Made by a program: the position numbers and the translations under genes. Positions 21,499 to 32,812 of a stretch of DNA of 64,000 nt are shown here, one piece after another (positions within the stretch are counted from its first letter, which is position 1; each line of letters opens with the position of its first letter). The stretch comes from Diabrotica undecimpunctata (Eukaryota > Arthropoda > Insecta > Coleoptera > Chrysomelidae). The notes below the pieces were generated by a model. It made no database searches. It saw only the letters and a list, made by a program, of their open reading frames with translations, and was not told the DNA's origin. Location of the stretch: contig NC_092803.1 of the NCBI RefSeq assembly GCF_040954645.1, forward strand, positions 85,112,417-85,176,416, in the 5' to 3' direction.

Positions 21499-24148
21499 AG
21501 ACCTCCGAATAATGGCGTGGAACGCAAATGGACTGTTACAACATCAGATCGAGTTGCAAGCAGTACTAGATATTGAGAAAATTGATCTGTGTCTCGTTTC
21601 TGAAACACACTTCACTAAACAGTCATATGTAAAATTTAGGGGGTATAGAGGATATTCTACTGTACACCCAGATAATGCAGCTAAAGGAGGAAGCGCTATT
21701 ATAATTAAAGATAACATCTTGCATCATGAGGAATTAAAATATGCAACTGAGCACATACAAGCTACAACAGTCTGTGTGAAGATGAAAACACATACCTTAA
21801 ATATAAGTTCAATATATTGTCCTCCTAGACACTCCATTAAAAGAGAGCAATATAAAGAGTTTATGAACACTTTAGGAAAAAGATACATCATCGGTGGCGA
21901 CTTTAATGCAAAAAATACCCACTGGGGCTCTAGGCTAACTACAACTAAAGGAAAAGAATTATTGTCAGCTATTAAGGAACAAAAGGGTGAAGTAATCTCT
22001 ACTGGTAGACCAACATACTGGCCTACCGATAGGAACAAAATTCCAGACCTGATAGATTTCTTTATTTACAAGAATATCTCAGCTAACTATCTGGATATCA
22101 ATGACGGCTGGGACATGAACTCTGATCACTCACCGATAATTTTAACTATGAGTGATACAGTGATTAAAAAAGAGTTTAATCCAATATTGACTAATAAAAA
22201 AACTGACTGGGAGAGCTTCAAAATAAACCTAGAACACAAAATTAATCTTGCTGTGCCATTGAGAAACACGAGGCAACTTGATGACGAATTAGAAGTCTTT
22301 ATAAAAAATATCCAACAGGCAGCTTGGGAAAATACTCCCACAATAACTTCTAGAACAAAAGGGAACAACTATCCAAAAGAAATCCGAGAACTCATAGTAG
22401 AAAAAAGGAAGTTAAGGAAAAAATGGCAGCAATATAGAGCTCCACGAGACAAAACTAGTCTAAATAATGCTACACAAAAACTAAAAAGGGAGATAAATAA
22501 TATAAAAAATTCAACAATTAATTCTTTTTTAAGTAATTTAACAGCTGACCAAAACACAGATTATTCTTTATGGAAGGCAACAAAAAGAATGAAGAGACCA
22601 ATTATTCATTCTCCTCCTATCAAGTTGGAAAACGGCAACTGGGCTAGAAGTAACGAACAGAAAGCAGAACGATTTGCAGATCATTTAGAAAGTACGTTCA
22701 AACCCAACCACAATGATGGCGAAATACTGAGATGGGAAGAACCATTCCAAACTGAAGAAAGAATAACGTTAACATCACTTAGAGAAGTATCAACAGAGAT
22801 AAAAGAGAATATAAATCCTAAGGAAGCTCCAGGATATGATCTCATAACAGGCGAATTATTAAAAAATTTACCAAGAAAAGCCATAGTTAAGCTGACACAC
22901 CTAATAAATGCTGCTTTTAGATTGAGATATGTTCCCAGACTCTGGAAAGTAGCCGAAGTAATTATGATCGCCAAACCAGGTAAATCTCCTAATGAAGTGA
23001 CATCCTATCGACCAATATCACTCCTTCCGGTGATGTCAAAACTATTTGAAAAACTTCTATTGAAAAGATTAAAACCAATAATAGAAAGAAAAAATCTTAT
23101 ACCAAATCATCAATTTGGTTTCAGAAATCAACATTCCACTATAGATCAAGTTCACAGAATAACGAATATAATAGAAAAAACATTAGAAGAAAATAAAGTC
23201 TGCTCTACAATCTTCTTGGATGTAGCACAGGCGTTTGATAAAGTCTGGCATGACGGTTTAAACTATAAACTAAGAACGTTCATGCCTAAACAGTATTCAG
23301 AAATCTTGAAATCATACATTGCGAATAGATATTTCAGAGTAAAAGAAGAAGAAGTTTACACCGACTTAAGGGAGATCAAAGCTGGCGTGCCACAAGAGAG
23401 TGTCTTAGGTCCGGTCCTGTACCTATTGTATACGTGTGACATTCCAGAGCTAGAACAAAATACTATTGCCACCTTCGCGGATGATACAGCCATACTGGCG
23501 ATAGGAGACACTAGTAAAGAAGCGACTGATAAGCTGCAACTATCAGTAAATAAAATACATAACTGGACCAGAAAATGGCGAATAAAATTAAATGAGACTA
23601 AATCTGCACACGTTAACTTTACAAATAAAAAAATAGAAAATTTGCCAGTTAGAATAAATGATACCCGAATTCCTTATGCAACATCAGCAAAATACTTGGG
23701 CATCACCCTAGACGCGAAGCTGCGCTGGAAAGTCCATGTCAAAAAGAAAAGAGGGGAGCTTGATATTAGATATAAGAAATTGTATTGGCTGATTGGAAAA
23801 AATTCAACATTATCAATTCATAATAAATTATCCATCTACAAGCAAGTACTGAGGCCAGTATGGGTATATGGGTGCCAACTCTGGGGCTGTACCAAAGCTA
23901 GTAATATACATATTATCCAGAGATTTCAAAACAAAGTACTGAGAAACATTGTTGATGCTCCTTGGTATATCCGGAACAGCAACCTCCACCAGGACCTGGG
24001 TATGGAAACTGTGATCGAAATAATCAAGAGAACAGCAGCAAGTCACGAGCAGAGGCTGCATAGTCATGTGAATGTCGAGGCAATCCAGCTTCTTGACACT
24101 GAACTAAAGAGAAGACTCATAAGGACAAAACCATTTGAGCTAGTGTAA
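21491..24148 (+). CDS. Jockey ORF2, APE endonuclease plus reverse transcriptase
   Basis: An 885-residue enzyme that would nick DNA and copy the LINE RNA onto the break. The N-terminal 220 residues are an APE-type endonuclease: IMAWNANGLLQHQ, LVSETHF, GGDFNAKNTHWGS and SDHSPI are its conserved blocks. The RT spans about 420-720: APGYDLITGELL, SYRPISLLPVMSKLFEKLL, HQFGFRNQHSTIDQ, FLDVAQAFDKVWHDGL (first Asp), GVPQESVLGPVLYLLYT and TFADDTAILA (catalytic pair). The C-terminus has VYGCQLWGCTKASN and LRNIVDAPWYIRN, as in Jockey. One oddity is PQES where the family almost always has PQGS, which may lower activity. It begins inside the end of ORF1 (ATGGCTAA overlap). Confidence 0.9.
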   Translation: MAKDLRIMAWNANGLLQHQIELQAVLDIEKIDLCLVSETHFTKQSYVKFRGYRGYSTVHPDNAAKGGSAIIIKDNILHHEELKYATEHIQATTVCVKMKTHTLNISSIYCPPRHSIKREQYKEFMNTLGKRYIIGGDFNAKNTHWGSRLTTTKGKELLSAIKEQKGEVISTGRPTYWPTDRNKIPDLIDFFIYKNISANYLDINDGWDMNSDHSPIILTMSDTVIKKEFNPILTNKKTDWESFKINLEHKINLAVPLRNTRQLDDELEVFIKNIQQAAWENTPTITSRTKGNNYPKEIRELIVEKRKLRKKWQQYRAPRDKTSLNNATQKLKREINNIKNSTINSFLSNLTADQNTDYSLWKATKRMKRPIIHSPPIKLENGNWARSNEQKAERFADHLESTFKPNHNDGEILRWEEPFQTEERITLTSLREVSTEIKENINPKEAPGYDLITGELLKNLPRKAIVKLTHLINAAFRLRYVPRLWKVAEVIMIAKPGKSPNEVTSYRPISLLPVMSKLFEKLLLKRLKPIIERKNLIPNHQFGFRNQHSTIDQVHRITNIIEKTLEENKVCSTIFLDVAQAFDKVWHDGLNYKLRTFMPKQYSEILKSYIANRYFRVKEEEVYTDLREIKAGVPQESVLGPVLYLLYTCDIPELEQNTIATFADDTAILAIGDTSKEATDKLQLSVNKIHNWTRKWRIKLNETKSAHVNFTNKKIENLPVRINDTRIPYATSAKYLGITLDAKLRWKVHVKKKRGELDIRYKKLYWLIGKNSTLSIHNKLSIYKQVLRPVWVYGCQLWGCTKASNIHIIQRFQNKVLRNIVDAPWYIRNSNLHQDLGMETVIEIIKRTAASHEQRLHSHVNVEAIQLLDTELKRRLIRTKPFELV

Positions 24149-24358
24149 ATGTGTAACAGTTTAGTGTAAAAAGCAGAGTATAGTGCTGTGAAATTATTGC
24201 ATGTTAGTTGTAGTGCATTAGTTAATAGATAAAATAAGAGTAAGCCATAGGGTAAGCCTTAGATTTAATCATTTGCTGTTATTATGTTAGGTCAGAAAAT
24301 AACTGATAATTGGTCATTTGTGACCAGATAGCAATATACAAACACCGCACAGGTGTTT

Positions 24359-24360
<2 letters not shown>

Positions 24361-24391
<31 letters not shown>
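24361..24391 (+). repeat. poly(A) tail of the Jockey LINE
   Basis: Thirty-one A residues follow the LINE 3' UTR, then TAATAATAATAATGAAG, which includes the right copy of the target duplication. An intact long poly(A) suggests recent insertion. Confidence 0.9.
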
Positions 24392-24393
<2 letters not shown>

Positions 24394-24395
24394 AT

Positions 24396-24640
24396 AATAA
24401 TAATGAAGTAGCAAGGAACAATGTTACTTTCAAATTCAATTATGTAAAAAATCTGCTTAATAGTGCCTTCAGTAATGTGACCTTACAGTCGTGGATAAAA
24501 TGTATCGAGAATTTAGTGAAATAAGAGTAGAATATGTGGAACCTTGATAACTTCATTGAAATTACCATGGAACCAGTAGTTATGGATCTAGGCGAAGATA
24601 CTACTGATTAATCTAAAGATGACATAGATGGCTCACATTA
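24396..24640 (+). pseudogene. DDE_3-type transposase, copy 2, C-terminal part
   Basis: The frame resumes after the Jockey poly(A): NEVARNNVTFKFNYVKNLLN, SAFSNVTLQSWIKCIENLVK, then MWNLDNFIEITMEPVVMDLG and an acidic end. It matches the tail layout of copy 1 (helical block, then an acidic C-terminus). Two in-frame stops follow ENLVK. With 19000-19832 it forms one gene split by the LINE. Confidence 0.8.
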
Positions 24641-25185
24641 GATTATGTACAATGTTAGTTTTTATTTGAATCTATTTTTTATAGTTTATGGAAAAAAATA
24701 TTCAGTTAAGGTAACCCATTTATTACCAGTACTGTTTCGTACCAAGAATTGTTTAAGTAATTCAGTTTTGGCTGTGCTAAAAGTTACTAGACGACCCTTT
24801 TTCTAAGTCGTTAAATCTCATTTGACAATAGGAATTAAATTGAATCCTTTAATAAGTCATACGTTTATTAATTTAAACAGATAAAGGGGTTTTTCCAAAA
24901 AATATATTTAACAAGGATTAGTTTTCTTCATCTAAGGCATCTACAAAATGAGAAAATATTTTTATGACAATCAATTGGTTCTAAATTCCTGATTATTTTT
25001 TTAATAAAAATTGCACCCTTTGACTCGTCGATTTCCTTTCCCCTCAAACCCGCAAAGGTCTACATTAAAAATATGAGTCACTTTCTACAATTCTGGTACT
25101 GTGATTTAGTTAGGCTCATCCGAATGAGGATGACGGACACAGTGAATTAAGTAGGTACATATACAACGTGAGATAAAAAATCAAT
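24641..25185. other. AT-rich spacer, no gene seen
   Basis: This probably includes the 3' flank of the split DDE_3 transposon, but I could not find a terminal repeat matching its left side. No coding frame is convincing. Confidence 0.55.
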
Positions 25186-25189
25186 TTCA

Positions 25190-25560
25190 AATAAAACAGA
25201 GTGATGGACTGGCACCAAAATAGTTTAATTTAGCGCTTGAATACGTAGTTAGAAAAAAATCAGAAGCTACAAACAACGCACTTATAAATAAATCAATCCA
25301 ACTGGCAACATATGCAGATGGCATTAATATCATGAGCCCCAAATCAACAGACGAGAATACGTAGATGGAACTTAAATCACATGTTAAATAAATGGGTCTG
25401 TCAATAAACACAAAAATGACTAAAATCCTGGTACAATACCGATCGGACAAGACCATAATCCCAACGATAGTGAGCTATGGATGTGAAACTTGGATATTGG
25501 CTCAAAATCTGTAAACCGCATGAATGCTAGAATGCAGGGTGGGACAGGGGAAGGACAAGG
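25190..25560 (+). pseudogene. LINE reverse transcriptase fragment
   Basis: The plus strand reads QSDGLAPK, FNLALEYVVRKKSEATNNA and LATYADGINIMSPKSTDE, then MGLSINTKMTKILVQ and IVSYGCETWILAQN. This is the RT block around the catalytic motif, but YADD has become YADG, so the second Asp is lost. Stops interrupt it and both flanks are unrelated. The family is not resolved. Confidence 0.7.
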
Positions 25561-26128
25561 CTCTAATTTGGCTATAGAGTGTGCTGTGGTCTGAACTTTT
25601 AAAAAAGTGCAGACCTATTATTTTCTTAGATAGTCTAATAAGCGTTCTACTTAAAACTCTTTGTATAAATTAAAATCATTTAAAAGATATAAAATATACC
25701 TTAATTTTAATTCTAAATACCTATTTAAAACCGCGTATACGACCCGTAAAAACTATTGCCGATATTGTGAAAACCCTGTAGATTTATTATTCGCGTTAAT
25801 TGCCTCAAAATGGCTACTCCCTTAACTCATGTCAATCTTTGCTCACTATTTATATCTAACGATTATGTACAACCAAAATTTAACAATATTCAGTCGTGAT
25901 TTTTAATCGATTAACTATATCTACTATATATCTTCAGGAAAGTGAACTCATTCAACGTGGCGAAAGTGCTTTTTAAAACTACAATATAGAATACTTGTCG
26001 TATTTCAGTCAATCTTCATACAGAAGGTCAACCTTGTGATGAAACTCATCCGATAAAAAATATTTTGATTCTCAGTCTCACAACTTAAAAAAAAATAAGC
26101 AGAATATATTTCCCTAAATATTTCTATA
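25561..26128. other. AT-rich spacer, no gene seen
   Basis: No coding frame, RNA gene or clear repeat was recognised between the LINE fragment and the foldback element. Confidence 0.55.
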
Positions 26129-27576
26129 GTTCAGTCGTCAGAGAGTTGATCCCTAAAAATCATACCAACAAGCTGAATTTAACAGAGAATGTTAATTTTG
26201 GAGCTCCAAAAAAGATACAAAAAAGTTTACCACTTTTACCCCCGGGATTCCCCTTAAAACCCCCCAAGCAGGGGGGTAAAAACGTGAAAAAATCGATTTA
26301 TCAAGAATCTGTGCACCGTAAAAAAATGTTTCAAATAAAAAATGTAGCTGAGACATCATTTTAAACAAAAAATTTTATAAGCATTGTGTAGAATGAACCG
26401 TTCTCTTAGAAACAACGCTTGAGCTACCGTCGATTTTGCATGTTAGTTACTCGCGCGAAATCAATATTTAATAAAATTTATATCAGCTTGACGGTAAAAG
26501 AGTGCAGCTTTCGTATGCGATTTTTGTATTTTGCCGGAAATCAAACTTGGTTTTTATAAAGGTGTTAAATAAATTAACGAGGCGCGATTTTTGCCATTTT
26601 TTACGTTTCACTTTCATTTCATTGACCAGCTGTAGTAAACTTTTCATTTTTAGAAATCAATCTTTAAAACTTGACATGACATGAAATTTCAATTTTGAGT
26701 TATGGTAACAAATATGCGGCATTTAAAATATGAATAAAAAACGCAGAATTTAATGTTTTAAATTACAAACGATCACACGTCACGGAAAATGCATTTTAGA
26801 AGACTATTTTGGGTGTAGATTATTGCAGTAGTTTTGTTCTTTTAAAAAACGTACTAGTGTAATTGAAAAAAAAGTTTGAAAATGTTTTAGATCGTTTGTT
26901 ATGTGAAAGTTTAAATCCAACATTTTTTAAGCATATTTCAATGCCTCACATTGGTTGTTAAAACGCAAAACTAAAATTTCATGCTGTAGCTTTTAAAGTT
27001 TAGGCTCTAGTAATCAAAACTTCATAGTGGCCAGTCAATGAAAGGGATATATTAAAATTATATTATATTAAAAATAGAGTTTATTTGCGGCAAAATACAA
27101 AACCTGCATACAAAATCTAAACTCTTTACATTTCTTTACGCATCTTGATTTGTGTCGATAGGTCATGAATCAAAAAATATCGAATTTTTACCGTCGAGCT
27201 GATACAAATTTTATTGAACATTGATTTCGCGAGCGTAACTGACATGCAAAATCGTCGGTAGCTTCAAGCGTTGTTGTATGAGAACGGTTCATTCTACACA
27301 AAAAATGTTTATAAACATTTTTGTTTAAAATTATCTCAGCAACATTTTTGTTGCTGAGATAATTATCAGATCAGAATCAGATGTACAGATTCTGTGTAAA
27401 CCGATTTTTTTGCATTTTACCCCTCTGCGAGGGGAGTTTTAGGGGGAAGTCCGGGGGTAAAAGTGGTACGTTTTTGCATCTATTTTGTGGTCTCAAAATT
27501 AATATTCTCGGCAAAATTCAGCTCGTTCGTATGATTTTTAGAGGTTCAGTGGTATTTTCGTCTTTGACGACTGGAG
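26129..27576. mobile_element. 1.45-kb foldback element with arms of several hundred bases
   Basis: The left side (CAGTCGTCA at 26132, CCTAAAAATCATACCAACAA, AATTTTGGAGCTCC, the run of CCCCC near 26262, GTAGAATGAACCGTTCTC) recurs in inverted order on the right, ending TGACGACTG at 27573. The inner parts also pair (26600-26690 with 26960-27060), so nearly the whole element is one long imperfect hairpin. A TA flanks each proposed end (26127-26128, 27577-27578), though the exact edge is uncertain by a few bases. No transposase is inside. A piece of the same family occurs at about 18835-18985 (TATCGAATTTTTACC, GAGAACGGTTCATTCTACAC). Confidence 0.75.
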
Positions 27577-28598
27577 TATAAGCGAAATGTATGCTCCAAA
27601 CTCAAGATATATTGTGTATATACAAATGTGTAGTAAAAAGTTGAGCATTTAGTACGACAAATTACGTCTACTCTCAAGCTGCCAAAAAATCATACTTTTC
27701 TAATACAAAATTTTGAATATCTAACGATGTAAATCCCAATAGTCTATTAATAATACTTCCTCCACATTGAACCGTCACCATTTATACTGTTCTAAGTAAG
27801 ACTTAAGTCAATCATATCATCTGAAACAAAGAGAATGGTATGGAGATTATTTATAAACAAAATATACATCCTGTACAATAGGAAGAGACCTTTGGAGAAT
27901 AGAGAGTTATTGAAAAGGTGTATGTCGTCCTATAATAAAAGCAACTTTTTTTTGACATACGCATGTGCAGTTTTGCCTTCTTTATTTTTGTCCTTTAATA
28001 AAATAAAAAGAACTTTTATTTAAGTTATCCTTATTTTGACGTAACTTCTTAAATTACGTTGTAAAAAGATGTCTAGGTCTAACTCGAACTTTACTTATAT
28101 TTATAATTATATAGATCTTTGATTAAATTTGTTGTATGTTCTGTTTTATTTAATGGGCGTTGTTTTTGGTATTATTATTATTCTCAATTAGTAAATGTTC
28201 ATGATTATTGTTTTACTGTATACCGATAATATTCATTATCACCTTGACTATCACTTGACGTATCCCCAGGGGCATGTGCGTAATTTTTCAACTGTGCTGT
28301 AGTAAAATTGGTTAAACCATTGCATCTTGCGATAGCGATAAAAATGGCATACGTCGTTTTAAGTGTAACAAAAAGCTATCGATAGCAAATTTTTAATTCT
28401 CGCTACTGATGTCGGTAATATGAAACATGCCCCCGGAGACACGTGCCGCACATAAACAAAAATTTATTGTTACTATGCGTCACAGACCCCGGAAGGAATG
28501 TGTCATTGCCATTCGTTTCGACATGTTAGTGCTTGTCGCTGTATATATTCAGTTTTAGTTTATTGTAGTCCATTAAAGTGTGAGCAGTACTTATTAAA
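27577..28598. other. spacer and probable 5' flank of the piggyBac element
   Basis: No gene is seen. GGGGCATGTG near 28270 and CATGCCCCCGG near 28427 are inverted motifs, and similar GGGGGCATGTG motifs occur at about 30985 beyond the transposase. These may be subterminal repeats of the piggyBac element, but I could not place TTAA ends. Confidence 0.45.
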
Positions 28599-30544
28599 AT
28601 GACGAAAAGGGCAAGGTATATGGTTGATATAGTGAAACAAAAGGTGATAGAAATTTCAAATAAGCAAACAATCAGTGATTATAAAAACTTTGGAGAGAGT
28701 TCTGAAACAAATACCACTTTAAATGAATTACATGATAATACAGGGTTGATTGAAAGTCATAAAAATTTGAATAATGAAAACGAACAACAGTTTATACGAA
28801 CAGAAATAGAACACGAAATGGATAACGAACAGGCTGATAAACTCGATATGGAGAATGAGCAGACAGCAACTCAATCTTCATCTGATGCCGACAGTATCGA
28901 AGATCCCTTTGACAGTGAACACATCCTCCGATTTAAATTCTTCTATTGATAGTGATGACGAAATTATTACTACACCATATGAGCAAGACCCATCAGATAA
29001 TAATGAACAGAGTGCTGAGAATAGTGATAGTGATGAATGGTGTGATTTAGAAGTAGATGTAGATAGTGACAATTTTGTAGTAAGAGAGAATACATTAGTT
29101 GGTATTGAACCACATGCGGTACAGAAACCAATAGACGTTTTTAGTCATTTCGTAACTGATGAAATATTGGATATTATTGTTAATGAAATCAACATTTATA
29201 CTGTTCAACAATTAAGTATACGACATTCAATAAAATCCACGGTAAATTTATGGACAACCACAAACAAAATTGAAATAAGAGCCTTCCTAGGGGTAATAAT
29301 CGCAATGGGTCTCACTCAGGTACCACATTTAAATTTATATTGGTCTAAAATTTATCGCAAAAGTTTTAACTAGAGACCGCTTTTTGCTTTTATTGAAACT
29401 TCTTCATTTTGAAAATAATGAGACATCTGATACCACTAATAGATTATGTAAAATAGAAAATTTAGTTACGAAGTTGATTCAAAATTTTCAAAGAATAATG
29501 GAGCCTGGCAACATTCTCGATATAGATAAATCTATGGTACCTTTCAGAGGGAGACTCCATTTTCGTCAGTACATCCCCAACAAGACTCATAAATATGAAG
29601 AGAAAGTATACAAACTCTGTTCTCCTGAAGGCTATACTTTCAATGTAAGTATTTACAAAGGAAAAAATGAACAACCACCAGTTAATGTAGCACACTCTGA
29701 AGCAGTTGTTCTAAAATTACTTCAGTGTATCACAGATAAAGCTGGCAAAATGTTATTTGCTGATAACTTTTATTCAGGAATACCTCTCGTTACAAGATTG
29801 TTAGCAGAAAATATGATGTACTGTGGGACTCTAAGAGGAAACAGAAAAGGAATACTACCTATTTTTAACCAGTCCAAGAAGATGAAGCCAACAGAAAGAT
29901 AGACTAAGAATTATTAAGTGGATGGATAAGAGACCTGTGTTAATGATTTTAAGTGTCCCAGTCCATACTAAACAGTTGATTCCAACAGGAAAGCAGAATA
30001 GGCAAAAAGAGGATATTATAAAACCGAAATGTATAATTGATTACAACTTTGCAAAGAAAGTCGTAGTCTATTCTGATCAGATGCCATCTTCCCATACAGT
30101 ACTATGTCGAAGCTTGAAATAGTACCGGTAAGAAAAAAAAATAAGTTATAATTTTAATATATCTTTATATATTTCTTATTAATTTTTTTTTAGGAAAGTA
30201 TTATTTGAGATGATACTCGGAACAGTTATTGTTAATAGTTTAATTATATTTAACATGTGCTCTGAAACAAAAATAAGCATTACAGAATTTAGACGTCAGT
30301 TAGCTTATAATTTAATACAATCACCTGAAGAAAAACCACTTAAAAATAGCATACTTTTACCAAACCTAAAGAACCTAAAAGGAAACAACTAAAGCCATGC
30401 AGAGGCTGTCGTCAAGTATTAAAATCTTCAGGTTTAAGTTACAGTGAAGTGGATAAAAAAGTTCGTAGGATTATAACTTTTTGTTCCGATTGCCATGGTC
30501 AACCTGGATACTATTTGCCTTGTTTTAATAAGGCACATAATTAA
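28599..30544 (+). pseudogene. piggyBac transposase, frameshifted, with a 66-bp intron
   Basis: ATG at 28599 begins MTKRARYMVDIVKQKV. The acidic N-terminus shifts frame near 28920 into SDSDEWCDLEVDVDSD. The DDE_Tnp_1_7 core follows: FSHFVTDEILDIIVNEIN, FLGVIIAMGLTQVPHLNLYW, DIDKSMVPFRGRLHFRQYIP (first Asp, about 29525), HKYEEKVYKLCSPEGYTF and FADNFYSGIPLVTRLL (second Asp, about 29763). Stops or shifts occur near 29370, 29900 and 30120. An intron with GTAAG at 30128 and TTTTTTTTAG at 30193 joins YR to KVLFEMILGTVIVNSLI. A Cys-rich end, CRGCRQVLK...CSDCHGQPGYYLPC, closes at the TAA 30542-30544, like the piggyBac zinc finger. Confidence 0.85.
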
Positions 30545-30644
30545 TTAGAAGAAGCAGAAATTACCAATCAATTTTAAAATGCGTTTGTTGTGTTTATTTT
30601 ACTATAAAGTATTTTGTTTTATAATCATCAACATTCTGGCTTTA

Positions 30645-30790
30645 CAACCCTGCGTGGGTCCTAGCCTCCTCAAGAATTTCTCTCTAGTCGTCCATATCCA
30701 TCGCCTTTCTCGGCCAAGCACGTATTCCCATATTTCTCATATCTTCATCGATGTTATCAAGATTCGATTTGTTTTTATAGACACCTTTAA
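30645..30790 (-). pseudogene. LINE ORF2 C-terminal scrap
   Basis: The minus strand reads LDNIDEDMRNMGIRAW then REILEEARTHAGL, almost the same as the C-terminus of the LINE at 15660-17720. It is a 3'-end fragment of the same LINE family in the opposite direction. Confidence 0.7.
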
Positions 30791-31789
30791 TTTTATCCAA
30801 TTCCCTCTAAGAGAAAATTTGTTTAGCTGTCTGTGCTACACCGGATGTTGGCGGCGTGTCCTGTTTAAGTAGAAAGTAGATTAATACTTCTATAATAGTT
30901 TTCTGTATGTATAATTTGCAAAAGTTATACTTCTGTGTACTAGAGGGCATGAAGTACTTACATGTACATACATGCCATAGGGGGCATGTGACGCACAGAC
31001 AGAATAGACCATAACGTATCTCCGAGGGCATGAGATGCAAGAACTAGTATATTAAGTATTTAATTGCCGCAGTCAAGGTGGTAAGTAATTAAGATTAAGT
31101 TAATTAAGTAACAACTTAATTTCTTCATCACTTGCACCAGCTAAACTTAGTTAATATCTCATGGTTCTTCCGTATTGTAAAATGAGATTTAGGGATTATC
31201 GTAATCTTTAAACAACAATTTAATTAAATTCAACGTTTTACTCTTTTCAACGATCTCTTTTTTTAATTTTTAATCTAGGATTAGGTATATAAGTAACACA
31301 TAGGATCGTATAGGCATTTATAGGTTATTTTTATATTATACAAAAATATTTAATGCCATTTGTCAAAATAAAAGATTTCTTTAACATGATAGCAATAACT
31401 CTCTTTTAGACACTAGGTATTTTGTCCTTTATTAAAGGATCCTGTAATAAAGGCGGCTGTCATCTTATGGTTTCAAGAACTCTCTAATACTTGAAGTTAA
31501 CTGTTGTTAATTAATGTTTAGTTATTTATATATACTCTTGTTGGAGTAAAAAATTATTAAAAACCAAACTACAAGTCCTTTAGAGCCAGACCTAATGTTA
31601 TATTCAGATGGATGTCAAGGAGTTGACTGAGACTATAGAATAAATATAATCCTAAATATGAAAGGTAGCTCAGAGATGAGTAAATCCGCTTTTGATGCCA
31701 AATGATTTGAGTTCAATTCAAAAATATAGGAGAATATATGAGCAAAATGTTAAAAAATATGAAGGTGACCATAAAAATAAGGGATAGAG
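30791..31789. other. spacer, no gene seen
   Basis: AT-rich sequence with a few GC-richer islands (30960-31040, containing GGGGGCATGTG and GAGGGCATGAG motifs that may belong to the piggyBac flank). No gene or RNA was recognised. Confidence 0.5.
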
Positions 31790-32109
31790 TAGGGGAGCAC
31801 GGGGCACATTGAAACACGGGGCACCTTGAAACATTGTTCATATTTCAAATTCTGCCGGGTAAATAAGAACCTGTTACTGTCAGTGGCGCTTCGGTCGATA
31901 CCAAAACTAGTCATCTTTGTTTCGATATAATCTCAGTTGTAGTTTGGACGCGGCTAAGGAAAGTGTGTTTCTGTGTGACAAAATTAAATTGTTACGTACG
32001 GACATCGTTTGATTTTAAGGTAAAAACTGCAATATTTTATCTAGTTAAGTAGCACTATTCGAAACGTTTATATTTACTGAATTGCTTTTATGCATTTTCT
32101 TTTCTATAA

Positions 32110-32668
32110 TTGTTGTTTTTTATAAGAGAGAGAAATACGTCAGGGAGAAAAGCCATCACAATGTTAAACACCATTTTATGGGACCAATCCATCAGCAAAG
32201 AAAATAAAAAGAGGATATATGAGACTATAGTAAAAAGTATCACTTTATACAGCTGTGAGGTATGGCCACTGAAAGAAAGAACACTGTCAACGCTGAAAGC
32301 GACGGAAATGGATTTTTGGAGAAGAGCCGCAGGAAGATCTAGAAGAGAAAGGATTACCAACGAACGCATTAGAGAAATAATGGGAATCAAACGAACAATC
32401 ACAGATGACCTAACAACAAAACAACTTATCTGGTTCGGACACTTACAAAGAATGGACGAACAACGAATGCCAAAAGAAATACTAAAGTGGCAACCAGAAG
32501 GAAAGAGAAAACGAGGTAGACCGAGAAAAAGTTGGAGCGAAGGAATAAATAAAGAACTGAGAGAGAGGGCCATAGAAGAAGATCTATGGAACAACCGGTC
32601 TAAGTGGCGATTGGAAGTCGGAAAACGGCGGAGAACGTTATAAACCGACAAGTAGTAGTAGTAGTAGT
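32110..32668 (+). pseudogene. LINE ORF2 C-terminus nested in pogo-like copy 2, (AGT)n tail
   Basis: The frame reads AITMLNTILWDQSIS, YETIVKSITLYSCEVWPLKE, LKATEMDFWRRAAGRSRRER, KQLIWFGHLQRMDEQRMP and KRGRPRKSWSEGI, and stops at 32641-32643. It is the RT thumb and C-terminal part of the same LINE family as 49398-50162 (shared KATEMD, KQLIW, HVQRM/HLQRM, RGRPK/R). After the conserved AAACCGA the tail is (AGT)6 at 32651-32668. It lies upstream of the acceptor-like TTTGTTTCCAG before the transposase ATG, so it may sit in a leader intron. The RT catalytic part is missing. Confidence 0.8.
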
Positions 32669-32812
32669 TGTTTTTTTTTTGTGAATTTGGCATAAAATAG
32701 AAAATATTGACGTTTGGGGTACAATGAAACATAACTCGACGGGTCCTTTGAAACCTTTCAAGGTGCCCCATTAATATTTAAGCAAAACAATATTTTTATT
32801 TTTGTTTCCAGT

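Larger units (their letters stand above)
19833..24391 (+). mobile_element. Jockey-clade LINE, near full length
   Basis: The order is a 5' leader of about 330 bases, ORF1 (20164-21498), ORF2 (21491-24148), a 3' UTR of about 210 bases and poly(A) at 24361-24391. The 12-mer AAATAATAATGA at 19821-19832 recurs after the poly(A) (24395-24406), giving a target duplication. The insertion interrupts a transposase frame that continues on both sides. Both ORFs are open over their full length, so the copy looks young. Lack of an RNase H domain after the RT and the ORF1 type fit Jockey. Confidence 0.88.

Noticed and set aside
32088..32771. 227-codon open frame on the minus strand
   Set aside because: It is the antisense shadow of the LINE fragment at 32110-32643, with hydrophobic low-complexity text expected from reverse-reading a Lys/Arg-rich protein.
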